Assembly (NCBI GenBank): GCA_949299115.1
Contig: CASFZH010000006.1
Location: 1-64,000 of the forward strand
Length of the DNA stretch: 64,000 bases
Source of the DNA: an uncultured Helicobacter sp.
Lineage (GTDB): Bacteria > Campylobacterota > Campylobacteria > Campylobacterales > Helicobacteraceae
Reading direction: 5' to 3'
Numbering within the stretch: position 1 is the stretch's first letter; each line of letters begins with the position of its first letter. The notes under the pieces were generated by a model. That model was given only the letters and a program-made list of their open reading frames with translations, searched no databases and was not told the DNA's origin. This document shows positions 9,824 through 18,566 of the stretch, piece by piece. A program made the position numbers and the translations under genes.

Positions 9824-9920
9824 TAAAAATTTTCTCGATGAAAATCGAACAGTGCTGACTCTGTTAACAGTATTGTTGTGATTCTAATATATTCAAAATT
9901 TTCTTGATAAGAATTATCAG
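9824..9920. repeat. Two copies of a hairpin-bearing AAAATTTTCT element
   Basis: AAAATTTTCT occurs twice (about 9826-9835 and 9894-9903). Each copy runs into a short inverted repeat: TCGAT-GAAA-ATCGA (9835-9848) and TGATAA-GAA-TTATCA (9905-9919), then a CAG-GTG-like tail. The second copy overlaps the 3' end of the MORN gene. They may act as convergent terminators for gatB and the MORN gene. The second palindrome also resembles a Fur box. Confidence 0.5.
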
Positions 9921-10840
9921 AGTGGACATCGGCGATAGCTCTCTATAACGTTGTCGGCTATATTATTTATGTTTTGGAACAATGAATGCAATCTTTCTCC
10001 TAATAAGCAACCTCCAGCCTTATCCCCGATAAACAAGCTATTATTAGAATCATTAACTGCCCCGATTTCTTTATCAAACAAGGCATCAACGAGACTACGG
10101 ATAGTGTTAATTTCATCAAGCCATGTATCGCCTTGTAGTCCTTTTATATGATTCTTTACTGCAGTTTGTAATGTATCATTATTGAATTTTTGCAAATTTT
10201 GAATAGGACCCAAAAGAATAGTGCCATTTGTATTATATATTATTACATTATCTAGCACCAGCCCATGTATGCTAGGAAATGCATATGTATTGTAAAAAAC
10301 TGTGCGATTGTCATATCTACGCATATCATCTATATCATCCTCAATAATCGAAACATCAAGTCGTTGACGTATGTGGCCAATCCTTGGTGAGTCTGGATAT
10401 AAATCTGCCTTTATGACAAGATTACCATTGATATAGAATAGTTTTATATTTGTTATTTTATTATTTTCATAGAAAATCTCTATTAGAGTGCTTCTATTCG
10501 GATTCGGATAATACCATTTTGCCATTCCAGTTTTTCTATCATTACTGAATGAAACCTCTTGTACAATATTTCCATCTTCATCATACCGTTTAGCTATCCC
10601 ATCTCTTTTATCAAGACTGTATGGAATCTCTGCCTCAATCTTTCCATTTTCATAGTATATTGTACCAATGCCATGTATTTGGTCTTGTTTATACGGAACT
10701 TCTTGTTTAATATTGCCATTCTTATAATGCCATTTAGCAACGCCATCTCTTTTACTATCTATAAAAGGGATTTCGTATTCTAGTATTTCATCATTATAAT
10801 ATCTTCTCTTATAATACACTTTTTTATCTTCAAAAGACAT
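9917..10840 (-). CDS. MORN/YwqK-type repeat protein
   Basis: A 307-residue protein without signal peptide. Residues 25-140 hold about four to five MORN-variant repeats of the form Y-x-NG-x-I-x-x-E-(V/I)-P-(Y/F), as in YwqK/MORN proteins, with phrases such as HYKNGNIKQEVPY and YYENGKIEAEIPY. The C-terminal half is not recognised. YwqK homologues are sometimes annotated as antitoxins; no toxin partner is visible. The start has AAGGAG upstream, and an A13 tract (T13 on the coding strand) sits in the probable promoter. It is isolated, convergent with gatB. Confidence 0.7.
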   Translation of the reverse strand: MSFEDKKVYYKRRYYNDEILEYEIPFIDSKRDGVAKWHYKNGNIKQEVPYKQDQIHGIGTIYYENGKIEAEIPYSLDKRDGIAKRYDEDGNIVQEVSFSNDRKTGMAKWYYPNPNRSTLIEIFYENNKITNIKLFYINGNLVIKADLYPDSPRIGHIRQRLDVSIIEDDIDDMRRYDNRTVFYNTYAFPSIHGLVLDNVIIYNTNGTILLGPIQNLQKFNNDTLQTAVKNHIKGLQGDTWLDEINTIRSLVDALFDKEIGAVNDSNNSLFIGDKAGGCLLGERLHSLFQNINNIADNVIESYRRCPL

Positions 10841-10873
10841 ACAAACTCCTTATAAGTAAATGCCAAATACTAC

Positions 10874-10886
10874 AAAAAAAAAAAAA
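10874..10886 (-). repeat. A13/T13 tract in the probable MORN-gene promoter
   Basis: Thirteen A on the plus strand, so T13 on the coding strand of the MORN gene, 33 bases before its start codon. A TAGTAT-like -10 lies two bases downstream of the tract, so tract length would set -35/-10 spacing or curvature, as in known Helicobacter phase-variable promoters. Confidence 0.8.
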
Positions 10887-11157
10887 CAAATCAAGACACA
10901 ATCACACAGGCTTTTTCTATGTTGTTAAGATAGCTTTTGTAGATAGTAGATGTCTAAAAGAGCATGTGAATCTATGCTAAGAATGATTGCTTTATCAATC
11001 AATGCTATGCCTATACTACAAGTCATGGTTTTCTTGATCGTAAGATTCTGTATATTATTTGGAATCTAAAGCATTTTTAAAAGTCAAGATTCTAATTACA
11101 TTGTTTAATTTTTTTAAATATACTTAAATTCACAATTATTTATAGAAAGAGAATAGT

Positions 11158-11607
11158 ATGGAATTAACTCCACAAGAACAAGAAAAATTGGAAGAGCTTT
11201 GCCGCATGTCTTTTGACTTTGCAAGAAACAATGATGCAGAATCTTTGGAATTACTTTTAAAACATGGTTTAAATCCCAATCTTGCAAATCACAAGGGAGA
11301 TTCTCTCCTAATGCTTGCAAGTTATCATAATAGTATAGAGTGTGTTAAACTTCTCTTGGAGTATAAGGCAGAGGTTGATAAGGTAAATGATAAGAATCTG
11401 ACTCCTCTATCTGGGGTATGTTTTAAGGGTTATGTGGAGGTTGCTAAATTATTATTGGAACATGGGGCAGACCCCGATAAAGATAATGGTATGGGTATGA
11501 CGCCTATGGGCTTTGCCATTATGTTTAGACGCAAAGAAATTGTAAAAGTATTGCAAAAATATTCTAAAAAGAAAATAGGATTTTTTAAAAGATTATGGTT
11601 AAGATAG
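11158..11607 (+). CDS. Small ankyrin-repeat protein
   Basis: A 149-residue cytoplasmic protein made of about three to four ankyrin repeats: units such as ESLELLLKHGLNPNLANHKGDSLLMLAS, VKLLLEYKAEVDKVNDKNLTPLS and AKLLLEHGADPDKDN follow the LLxxGAxxxxxDxxGxTPL consensus. Ankyrin repeats mediate protein-protein contacts. In relatives a similar small protein sits beside catalase, but no catalase gene is near. The ATG is preceded by AAAGAGAA. A basic tail (KKKIGFFKRLWLR) ends the protein. Specific function unknown. Confidence 0.85.
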   Translation: MELTPQEQEKLEELCRMSFDFARNNDAESLELLLKHGLNPNLANHKGDSLLMLASYHNSIECVKLLLEYKAEVDKVNDKNLTPLSGVCFKGYVEVAKLLLEHGADPDKDNGMGMTPMGFAIMFRRKEIVKVLQKYSKKKIGFFKRLWLR

Positions 11608-12337
11608 GGGATAATTGTAATGTATGTATTGTAATCGCAAATCTCCTTACATTCCTGTATTTTATGCTTATTGTATGTTTTTGTTTATGATGTGCATGGC
11701 TATAAAATTTGGTTGTATAGAGAATCTTTATTCTATCTTTTAGAGTCTTTTGTTTTTAGAATCTGGGATTTCACTTTGCACAATCTCTTTCTTGGAATCT
11801 CTTGTTTAGAATCTTAAATTTACCCTAGACCTTAAGCCGCTTTGTGAATCTCCAATGCTTCGCTATTCTATGTGTCTGTTAGTCTATTTCATTGTCATTA
11901 CGATGAGGTAAAAATCTAGAATCTAAGAAAAGAATCGTGTTTTTTAGAATCTATGCATAAAAAGCATGATTCTAGAATCATATTCTATTAAGATGATACA
12001 ATATATTGAGAGTATTGGTTTTATTTAAAAATATTAGTATAACTAGCATATCGCTGTAATTTTTGGACAAACGTCCTTTTGTTGTTGTCAGTGGTGAGAG
12101 ATAATAGCTGAATATTCAGAAAATATTGTTTTCCATAATAGGTAATAATTGTATGTTTTGTGAAAACTTGGATTTCTTAATGATTACTTTAGAAATCATG
12201 TGTGAAAATATATTTTCAAATATTTTGTAAGTATTGTTAAATAGGGATAAATCTATGATTCAGCTGCTTTAAAGCAAGTGGGTATTATAATATAAATGAT
12301 ATTTATTACCAATTACAATTTACAATAAGGATTCTAA
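11608..12337. other. Intergenic region rich in AGAATC/GATTCT words
   Basis: About 730 bases with no credible ORF. The part from about 11715 to 11985 is dense in short words containing GAATC or GATTC (for example TTTAGAATCT and TCTAGAATCA). Nothing else recognised. Confidence 0.6.
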
Positions 12338-12943
12338 ATGCAAAATGAAGCATTTGAAATTTTAAAAAACTATAATAATTTAGAAAATTTTGGTTATCTT
12401 GTATTGTTTTTGTATTCTATGGGTGGTGGGTATGTTGCTATATTAAGTGCTGGGGTATTATCATCTCTTGGTAAGCTTGATTTGACATTGAGCATTGCTC
12501 TTGCCATTATAGGGAATATACTTGGAAGCTCGCTTTTTGCTTATTTTGCAAGGACACAAAAAAAAGATATTATGAAAATATTTAGTAAGCACAAAAGAAA
12601 AATTGCATATTTGCAAATTATGATAAAAAAATATGATTGGGGATTATTTCTTGTAAGCAAATTTTTGCATGGCATACGAACATTTGTGCCTCTTGCTGTG
12701 GGTATAAGCAAATATAATATAGTAAAGTTTTTTCTTATAAACAGTATTGGAGCAATCATTTGGGGAATTTCTTTGGCTTTTTTAGGTTTTTATGCAAGTG
12801 GGCTATTTTTAGAAATTATAAAGGCTTTATTGCAATATCCTTATTTTTTACCTCTTGTGTTTATTGGAATTATTATTGCCATAGTTTTTATTATGTATAT
12901 ACGCAAAAAAATAAAATACAAAACTTTTATGCAATCTTTCTAA
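12338..12943 (+). CDS. DedA family (VTT domain) membrane protein
   Basis: A 201-residue integral membrane protein with about five hydrophobic segments. The DedA hallmark is visible around residues 105-150: FLHGIRTFVPLAVGISKY followed by F-x-x-N-x-IGAIIWG. DedA proteins are thought to be lipid scramblases or flippases, some for undecaprenyl phosphate or phosphatidylethanolamine, and affect envelope homeostasis. AAGG lies seven bases before the ATG. It stands alone between two long gaps. Confidence 0.85.
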   Translation: MQNEAFEILKNYNNLENFGYLVLFLYSMGGGYVAILSAGVLSSLGKLDLTLSIALAIIGNILGSSLFAYFARTQKKDIMKIFSKHKRKIAYLQIMIKKYDWGLFLVSKFLHGIRTFVPLAVGISKYNIVKFFLINSIGAIIWGISLAFLGFYASGLFLEIIKALLQYPYFLPLVFIGIIIAIVFIMYIRKKIKYKTFMQSF

Positions 12944-13743
12944 CTGCAACAAAAGTCATTGCTTTATAATAGTGAGGTGATGTAGCATATAAATAAAATT
13001 CGGCTATAATTTTGCATTAAGATTATAGGTTTTTAGTGTCATAAAATGAATAATTATAAAAAGCTTAAGAATCTAAACAGGTTATATGTTAAATAAGCAT
13101 AATAATTCGAGTTTCTATGAATATCATGATAGAATCTAAATTGCTAGTTTGTATGATGAAATTTGGGTTTTCAGTATTTATGCTGCAATATCAGTCAAAT
13201 ACAATCGTGATTTTTGATTCTATCTTTGATAATATAGATGTTTGATGATGTGTAATAGTAATCTAGCGGTATTGATTCTTGTCTTGTTCTTATCATTAGA
13301 GAATGTATGATTGTTTAATATTGCACTTGCATACCATTATTTGTATAGTATAGCAGTTACAACATATAGCGTAAATATATATAATACTTAATTTTAGATT
13401 CTATAAAGTATATACAAGCTTTTTTTTATGAGTTATATGCTGTATTTTCATAGATTCGAGATTCTCAATACATTTGTATAACATTGCATAGATTGGCATT
13501 TAATCTGTTATCTAACGTGATACATGCCTTATTGCTTGATTAAGGCTGGTATTGCTATTACAATTTGGAGATTCCAAGCACATACAGACAACATCATGAG
13601 GAAAGTTTGGAATAGGCAAATTTTATCTTATGTATATAATGTTATTAACCACAAACATCGCCTTTCTAGCCTTTGTTTTAGTGGAGCTGTGGGTAGATTT
13701 GATAACATAATTTATAATCTTACATTTCGCATTAGGAAATAGG
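12944..13743. other. Intergenic region upstream of the kinase-phosphatase gene
   Basis: About 800 AT-rich bases. A 72-codon open frame at 13524-13742 abuts the next gene but has no ribosome site or recognisable product and is probably chance. No repeat or RNA gene seen. Confidence 0.5.
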
Positions 13744-16035
13744 ATGAGATACTTATTATTGACGCGTGGTATGCCATTTTGTGGAAAAACAACATGGATA
13801 CAAAAATATGGGTTACAACATTATACACTTTGTGCAAAACTTTTTAAAAATTTAACGCAAAGTCCAGCATTTGATGAACAAGGCAATATGACTTTAGTCA
13901 ATCATAATGATAAAACAGCATTTCAAATGCTTTTTATTGCATTAGAATCTCGTATGTCAAAAGGAGACTTCGTCATTATTGAGGATAATCACATTGCCAA
14001 GTCTTATTTCAGCAATTATAAGGAAATGGCGAGAGTGTATGCTTACAAAATTTTTATTGTGGATTTTAGTGGTGTTCCATTACACGAAATAAAACGGCGT
14101 AGACAAAATGCTATTCAAAGCAATACAATCTCTGATAGTTGTTATACAGAAGAAGAGCTAGAATCTCTCTACAATGACTTGCAAACTACACAGATTCCAA
14201 TAAAATGCGATTTGATTGAGCCAAATGAAATCGTAAAGTTTCTAAATCTTGAACCACGTAATCTCAATGGATATAAGGTAATTCACCATATTGGTGATAT
14301 ACAAGGTTGTTTTTCTGTTTTAAAACAATATTTACATACAATGAACGATAATGAATTCTATATTTTTTTAGGAGATTATATTGACAGAGGGTTTCAGAAT
14401 TATGAAGTTTTAAAGTTTTTGCTTTCTATTATGGATAAGAAAAATGTCTGTTTGCTTGAGGGCAACCATGAAAAATGGTTATGGGAATGGGCGAATGGTC
14501 GTGAAATAGAATCAAAAGAATTTCGACTTAATACACAATTAGAGCTAGAACGAAAAGGATTCACAAAACATGATGCTAGGCGTCTTTATGGCAAATTGAT
14601 TCCCTATTTTTATTATAAATTTCACAACAAACGTGTCATTTGTACACATGGTGGAATTTCAAATGTTCCAGAAAGACCGGTTTTGCTTAGTGCATCTCAA
14701 AGCATTCATGGAGTTGGTGGTTATTTAAATACAAGGGCTATTGCAGAATCATTTGCAAAAAAAGCTCCAAAGAATTATTATCAATTCTTTGGACATAGAA
14801 ATAAAACAGAGTTGCCAATTTGTATCTATGAAAGAAATTTTATTATGGAATCTCAAGTAGAATTTGGTGGTTTTTTGCGTGTCGTGCAGCTTACTCAAAA
14901 TGGTTTTAAAAATGTGAGTTTACGCAATACAGTGTTTATATCAAAAGAGCAAAAAGAAGCAAAAACTGCTATACAAAAATTCCTAGATTCTCTACAAAAG
15001 AATAAAAAAATATCACTGTTAACATCAAAAGATTATACGATTGTCCGTTATCCCAAAAAAGTAACCAAGGATATTCTTAGTTCTGCCTACGCATTTTCTC
15101 CGTGTGTTATAGATACACAAACATGGCAAATTGCTGCAAGAGGTTATCATCTTGATTCTAATATATCCAACCAATATGCTACCAATATTGCAGCATGCCT
15201 TGAAAAATTGCATTTCCCAGTGCAAATTTTTAAACAACAACGTGGGATACCAGCACTAATTTCGTATTACAATGGTCGTTTTTTATATTTCTGTGATTCG
15301 GTTCTACAAAATTCCTTGCCATCTTATATCCGGTGCAAAGAAACACAAAAGAAAATTATTAAGATTTTAAAAAATCAATCTTATTCTTTATTGCTTAATC
15401 TTGGAGACAAAGACACTGCTACATTAATTGATGTCATAGCAAATACCAAGCAACTTGTTTCTTTAGATTCTGTAGCGATTCAGAAAATTATAAGTATTCT
15501 TAAAATATCAGGCATCCGCACAATATACACACTATACGATGTTGCTCAATTACGTAAATTTATTGCCCAAGTGAATGCCTATAATTTATTATTAGCACAA
15601 AAAATGGAGGACGAGGAATTGTGTTTAGAGGCTTTTTCTTATCAAGATACACCAAATGCTACCAAATCTTTGGAAGATTCGCATGTTGATTCGCAACACG
15701 AATCGCCAACATATCAAAGGATAAAGGCAAATTGTACAGAATATTTCAATGGATTTGTTGTGTCAGATAGTATAGGAAGTTATTTTAATATACCTACCTA
15801 TTATGACAATGAGCTAAAGGCGTTGGAACATTTTATAAAAATTTGGATTGTACAAGGCAATATATCAAAACTACAATGGATAAAAAATCCATTGAGAATC
15901 CTTTTTTACCAATGGTTTCAAGATTATGCAAGACAGAATCAATCGTGGCAAAGCACACCTATTGTATGGATACAAAATGAATTTTTAGATTTTGTTATTA
16001 AGCGGCACAATACCAATGCAATAATATGTTCATAG
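13744..16035 (+). CDS. Polynucleotide kinase-phosphatase with degenerate RNA-ligase-like C-terminal domain
   Basis: A 763-residue multidomain protein. Residues 1-175 form a P-loop kinase with Walker A GMPFCGKTTW (Lys15) and a lid-like HEIKRRRQN. Residues 180-390 form a calcineurin-type phosphoesterase with all metal motifs: GDIQG (184-188), GDYIDRG (210-216), GNHEK (240-244), THGG (301-304) and GHR (350-352). This order matches bacterial Pnkp-type RNA repair enzymes, which heal 5'-OH and 3'-phosphate ends. The remaining 370 residues follow the outline of a T4 Rnl1-like nucleotidyltransferase: CVIDTQTWQIAARG at the motif preceding the nucleophile, then IFKQQRGIPALISYYNG where EKxxG is expected, and LLLNLGDKDTATLIDVI. 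The Glu, Gly spacing and later acidic residues are lost, so ligation is doubtful. ATG 13744 has AGGAAATAGG just upstream. No partner ligase gene is adjacent. Confidence 0.75.
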   Translation: MRYLLLTRGMPFCGKTTWIQKYGLQHYTLCAKLFKNLTQSPAFDEQGNMTLVNHNDKTAFQMLFIALESRMSKGDFVIIEDNHIAKSYFSNYKEMARVYAYKIFIVDFSGVPLHEIKRRRQNAIQSNTISDSCYTEEELESLYNDLQTTQIPIKCDLIEPNEIVKFLNLEPRNLNGYKVIHHIGDIQGCFSVLKQYLHTMNDNEFYIFLGDYIDRGFQNYEVLKFLLSIMDKKNVCLLEGNHEKWLWEWANGREIESKEFRLNTQLELERKGFTKHDARRLYGKLIPYFYYKFHNKRVICTHGGISNVPERPVLLSASQSIHGVGGYLNTRAIAESFAKKAPKNYYQFFGHRNKTELPICIYERNFIMESQVEFGGFLRVVQLTQNGFKNVSLRNTVFISKEQKEAKTAIQKFLDSLQKNKKISLLTSKDYTIVRYPKKVTKDILSSAYAFSPCVIDTQTWQIAARGYHLDSNISNQYATNIAACLEKLHFPVQIFKQQRGIPALISYYNGRFLYFCDSVLQNSLPSYIRCKETQKKIIKILKNQSYSLLLNLGDKDTATLIDVIANTKQLVSLDSVAIQKIISILKISGIRTIYTLYDVAQLRKFIAQVNAYNLLLAQKMEDEELCLEAFSYQDTPNATKSLEDSHVDSQHESPTYQRIKANCTEYFNGFVVSDSIGSYFNIPTYYDNELKALEHFIKIWIVQGNISKLQWIKNPLRILFYQWFQDYARQNQSWQSTPIVWIQNEFLDFVIKRHNTNAIICS

Positions 16036-16085
16036 ATAAACTATAGGGATAAATTTCTTATAAGTTTAAAATATTAATTATATTA

Positions 16086-16403
16086 CTACAAATCTTGTGT
16101 AATTCCAAATGCACGTTTATCTAAAATCTCCAATCGTGCATCAATTAAAGCTAATTGAAACTGTAAGAAACCCAATATTAAATCAAGTTTTGCTTGAATC
16201 GACGACTGCATACTGTCATCATCTGCAACCCACAAATCATCTTGTTTTAATCCTTCGAACAGCACAAATATCCTTTCTTTAAAGCTCTGTAAAAATTCTA
16301 CCTCACCGGTATTAATACCAATTGTTATATCTTTAAATCCTTTTTCATCTACGCTATTTTCAATCTCATTTAACGTTTGTAATACGACATCTTTTAATTC
16401 CAT
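16086..16403 (-). CDS. Small conserved protein, CiaD-like
   Basis: A 105-residue soluble acidic protein, largely helical. The stretch ERIFVLFEGLKQDD and the C-terminal ILGFLQFQLALIDARLE resemble the CiaD-like domain seen in Campylobacter and Helicobacter hypothetical proteins; CiaD of C. jejuni is a secreted invasion effector, but that role cannot be assumed. It overlaps the preceding gene by 10 bases (stop TAA within the start), so it is translationally coupled as the last gene of a leuD-leuB transcript. Confidence 0.55.
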   Translation of the reverse strand: MELKDVVLQTLNEIENSVDEKGFKDITIGINTGEVEFLQSFKERIFVLFEGLKQDDLWVADDDSMQSSIQAKLDLILGFLQFQLALIDARLEILDKRAFGITQDL

Positions 16404-16681
16404 TGACTAAACCATCCTATTAAGTTTTTTGGTTCTTGACGAAAATATTTAATTTTTTGTCTCATATTTTCCATATCAAGATTTTTTGTTAAAAGTTCGG
16501 GATTTTGTTGTATTTTTAGTGCCATTTGATTGGCTTTAATTCCCAAGTTTGCTTCTTTTATGGTTTCTGTATCAAGTTTTTTAGAATCTTTTTCTAAAAC
16601 TTGCTCAAAAAATGCAATGGCATCACGATGTCTGCCAATCATTTCATAAATATATCCTAGGCTCAATAGTTTTCTACTCAT
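16394..16681 (-). CDS. Small TPR-like protein downstream of leuB
   Basis: A 95-residue protein whose first 35 residues look like one tetratricopeptide unit (LGYIYEMIGRHRDAIAFFEQVLEKD). Its ATG overlaps the leuB stop by 8 bases (ATGAGTAG) and its stop overlaps the next start, giving three coupled genes. The function is unknown and is probably unrelated to leucine synthesis. Confidence 0.65.
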   Translation of the reverse strand: MSRKLLSLGYIYEMIGRHRDAIAFFEQVLEKDSKKLDTETIKEANLGIKANQMALKIQQNPELLTKNLDMENMRQKIKYFRQEPKNLIGWFSQWN

Positions 16682-17759
16682 TATATTCCAACACCTCTTT
16701 TGCTATTCTATCACCCAGTGCATTACAACCCAAAATTTCTTTCGCATCAAAATGTGATATATCTTGACTTCTAATCCCCATTTCTAAAATGTGATTAATA
16801 GAATCTCTAATACACCTTGCAATTTCAGTCAAACCAAAGCTATTTTCAAACATCATTGCAAGGCTCAAAATACTTGCCATAGGATTGGCTTTATCTTGCC
16901 CTGCAATATCTGGAGCACTACCGTGTATTGGTTCATATAGTGCATATTTTTCACCAATGCTTGCACTAGGCAGTAATCCAATAGAACCTGTGAGCTGACT
17001 TGCTTCATCGCTCAGAATATCCCCAAAGAGATTGTTGGTAAGAATCACATCAAAGTTTTTTGGGTTTCTGATAAGCTGCATGCTTGCGTTATCAACATAT
17101 TGGTAGGACAATAAAATATCGCTATATTGTTTTGCTACTTCATTTATAACTTCTCTCCAAAGTTTGCTCACCTCTAAAACATTGGCTTTATCCACCACAC
17201 AAAGCTGTTTTCTACGTTTTTTTGCAAGGCTAAAAGCATAATGGGCAATCCTTGTAATCTCACTTTCAGTATATATCATAGTATTAAAGCCAACTCTTTC
17301 ACCATTGCGAATCTCAATGCCCCTTGGTTTTCCAAAATAGATTCCACTAATGAGTTCACGTACTACAACCAAATCAACACCTGATATGATTTCTGGTTTC
17401 AAAGTGCTCGCATTAATTAAAGAAGGAAACACAAAAGCTGGACGAATATTGGCATATACTTGCAAAGTTTTACGTAAGGCAAGCAAACCTTTTTCTGGAC
17501 TATCATGCTTCAAGGTATCCCATTTCGGACCACCAATTGCTCCGAACAATATCGCATCAGAATCTTTACAACCCCGTATCGTGTCCTCTGGTAATGATTC
17601 GCCAAATGTATCAATAGCAATGCCACCAATGAGATATTCTTGTGTTTGTATGTCAATTCCAAATTTTTTTCGAATGGAATCTAAAACCTTTAAGGATTGA
17701 TTTGTTACCTCAACACCGATGCCATCGCCCTTTAGTATTGCAATATTATATGTTTCCAT
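16674..17759 (-). CDS. leuB: 3-isopropylmalate dehydrogenase
   Basis: NAD-dependent oxidative decarboxylase of leucine synthesis, converting 3-isopropylmalate to 2-oxoisocaproate in the cytoplasm. The 361 residues match the family length. Start KGDGIGVEVT, the substrate-binding Arg motifs (LLALRKTLQVYANIRP, VVRELISGIYFG), the metal site DNASMQL and NLFGDILSDEASQLTGSIG, and NAD-binding EPIHGSAPDIAGQDKANP are all present. GAAGGG lies just before the ATG. It follows leuD by about 70 bases in the same direction. Confidence 0.96.
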   Translation of the reverse strand: METYNIAILKGDGIGVEVTNQSLKVLDSIRKKFGIDIQTQEYLIGGIAIDTFGESLPEDTIRGCKDSDAILFGAIGGPKWDTLKHDSPEKGLLALRKTLQVYANIRPAFVFPSLINASTLKPEIISGVDLVVVRELISGIYFGKPRGIEIRNGERVGFNTMIYTESEITRIAHYAFSLAKKRRKQLCVVDKANVLEVSKLWREVINEVAKQYSDILLSYQYVDNASMQLIRNPKNFDVILTNNLFGDILSDEASQLTGSIGLLPSASIGEKYALYEPIHGSAPDIAGQDKANPMASILSLAMMFENSFGLTEIARCIRDSINHILEMGIRSQDISHFDAKEILGCNALGDRIAKEVLEYNE

Positions 17760-17828
17760 CGTTACCCTTCAAAAAAATCTGCATGTTTCACAAAATTCAT
17801 AATATTATAGTTTTGAATCATATCAGAA

Positions 17829-18317
17829 TTAAACAATAATTTTTGTCTTTGCATATTCCATTAAACCACCACACATTACAAGCTCTTGCATGAAAGCTGG
17901 AATTTTCTTAAAGGAATATTGTGTATTTTGTGTTTCATTGATGACTTTTTGAGAATCTATATCTATTTCTAGCATATCTCCTTCGCATATAGCATCAATA
18001 TCTTTTTTTTCAATTTCTAATATCAAGAGTCCCGTGTTAAAGGCATTTCTATAAAATATACGTGCAAAATATGGTGCTAAAACTGCTTTTACTCCCGCTT
18101 CCCTTAACGCCAAAGGTGCATGCTCGCGGCTACTACCACAGCCAAAATTTTCGCCTGCTACGATAATATCACCATTTTTAATTTCTTTGGCTATATCAAG
18201 TCTTACATCTTCAAAAATCTTTTTTGCCAATTCCTTTCCATCGCTTGTATTTAAGTATCTTGCTGCAATGATTACATCAGTATCAATGTTATTACCAAAT
18301 TTCCATGCCTTACCCAT
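17829..18317 (-). CDS. leuD: 3-isopropylmalate dehydratase small subunit
   Basis: Small subunit of isopropylmalate isomerase. The ATG at 18317 (MGKAWKFGNNIDTD) is chosen because AAGGG precedes it; the frame opens further upstream at a TTG without a good site. Hallmarks: NIDTDVIIAARYL near the N-terminus and GENFGCGSSREHAPLAL in the middle, the swivel-domain loop that recognises substrate. It is first in the leuD-leuB run. leuC, which encodes the Fe-S large subunit, is not beside it and must lie elsewhere. Confidence 0.95.
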   Translation of the reverse strand: MGKAWKFGNNIDTDVIIAARYLNTSDGKELAKKIFEDVRLDIAKEIKNGDIIVAGENFGCGSSREHAPLALREAGVKAVLAPYFARIFYRNAFNTGLLILEIEKKDIDAICEGDMLEIDIDSQKVINETQNTQYSFKKIPAFMQELVMCGGLMEYAKTKIIV

Positions 18318-18509
18318 ATTATCCCTTATTTTGATTTTATCATTATTTTGCAATTATACCTTAAAACACTCTCATTTCAGAGAAATAAACGATTGCAATG
18401 TAGTATAATTGCCTACAGCAATTGTGCATGTTTGGTATTGTTGTATTTTAACGTATATAATATTTTTTAATACTAAACTACAAAAACCTGTGATAACAAT
18501 ATTCAATTT

Positions 18510-18525
18510 AGGAACATACTTTGCT
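18510..18525 (+). promoter_or_regulatory. Sigma54 promoter of flaB
   Basis: GGAACATACTTTGCTT: GG at 18511-18512, GC at 18523-18524, ten bases between, with TTGCT at -12. It ends about 40 bases before the flaB start. flaB is RpoN-dependent in H. pylori, so position and gene agree. Confidence 0.85.
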
Positions 18526-18566
18526 TATCCTGCTTCGTATTCAAATTTTTCGCAAAGGATGCAAAG

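Noticed and set aside
13524-13742. 72-codon frame directly upstream of the kinase-phosphatase gene
   Set aside because: No ribosome site, no recognisable product and composition like non-coding DNA.
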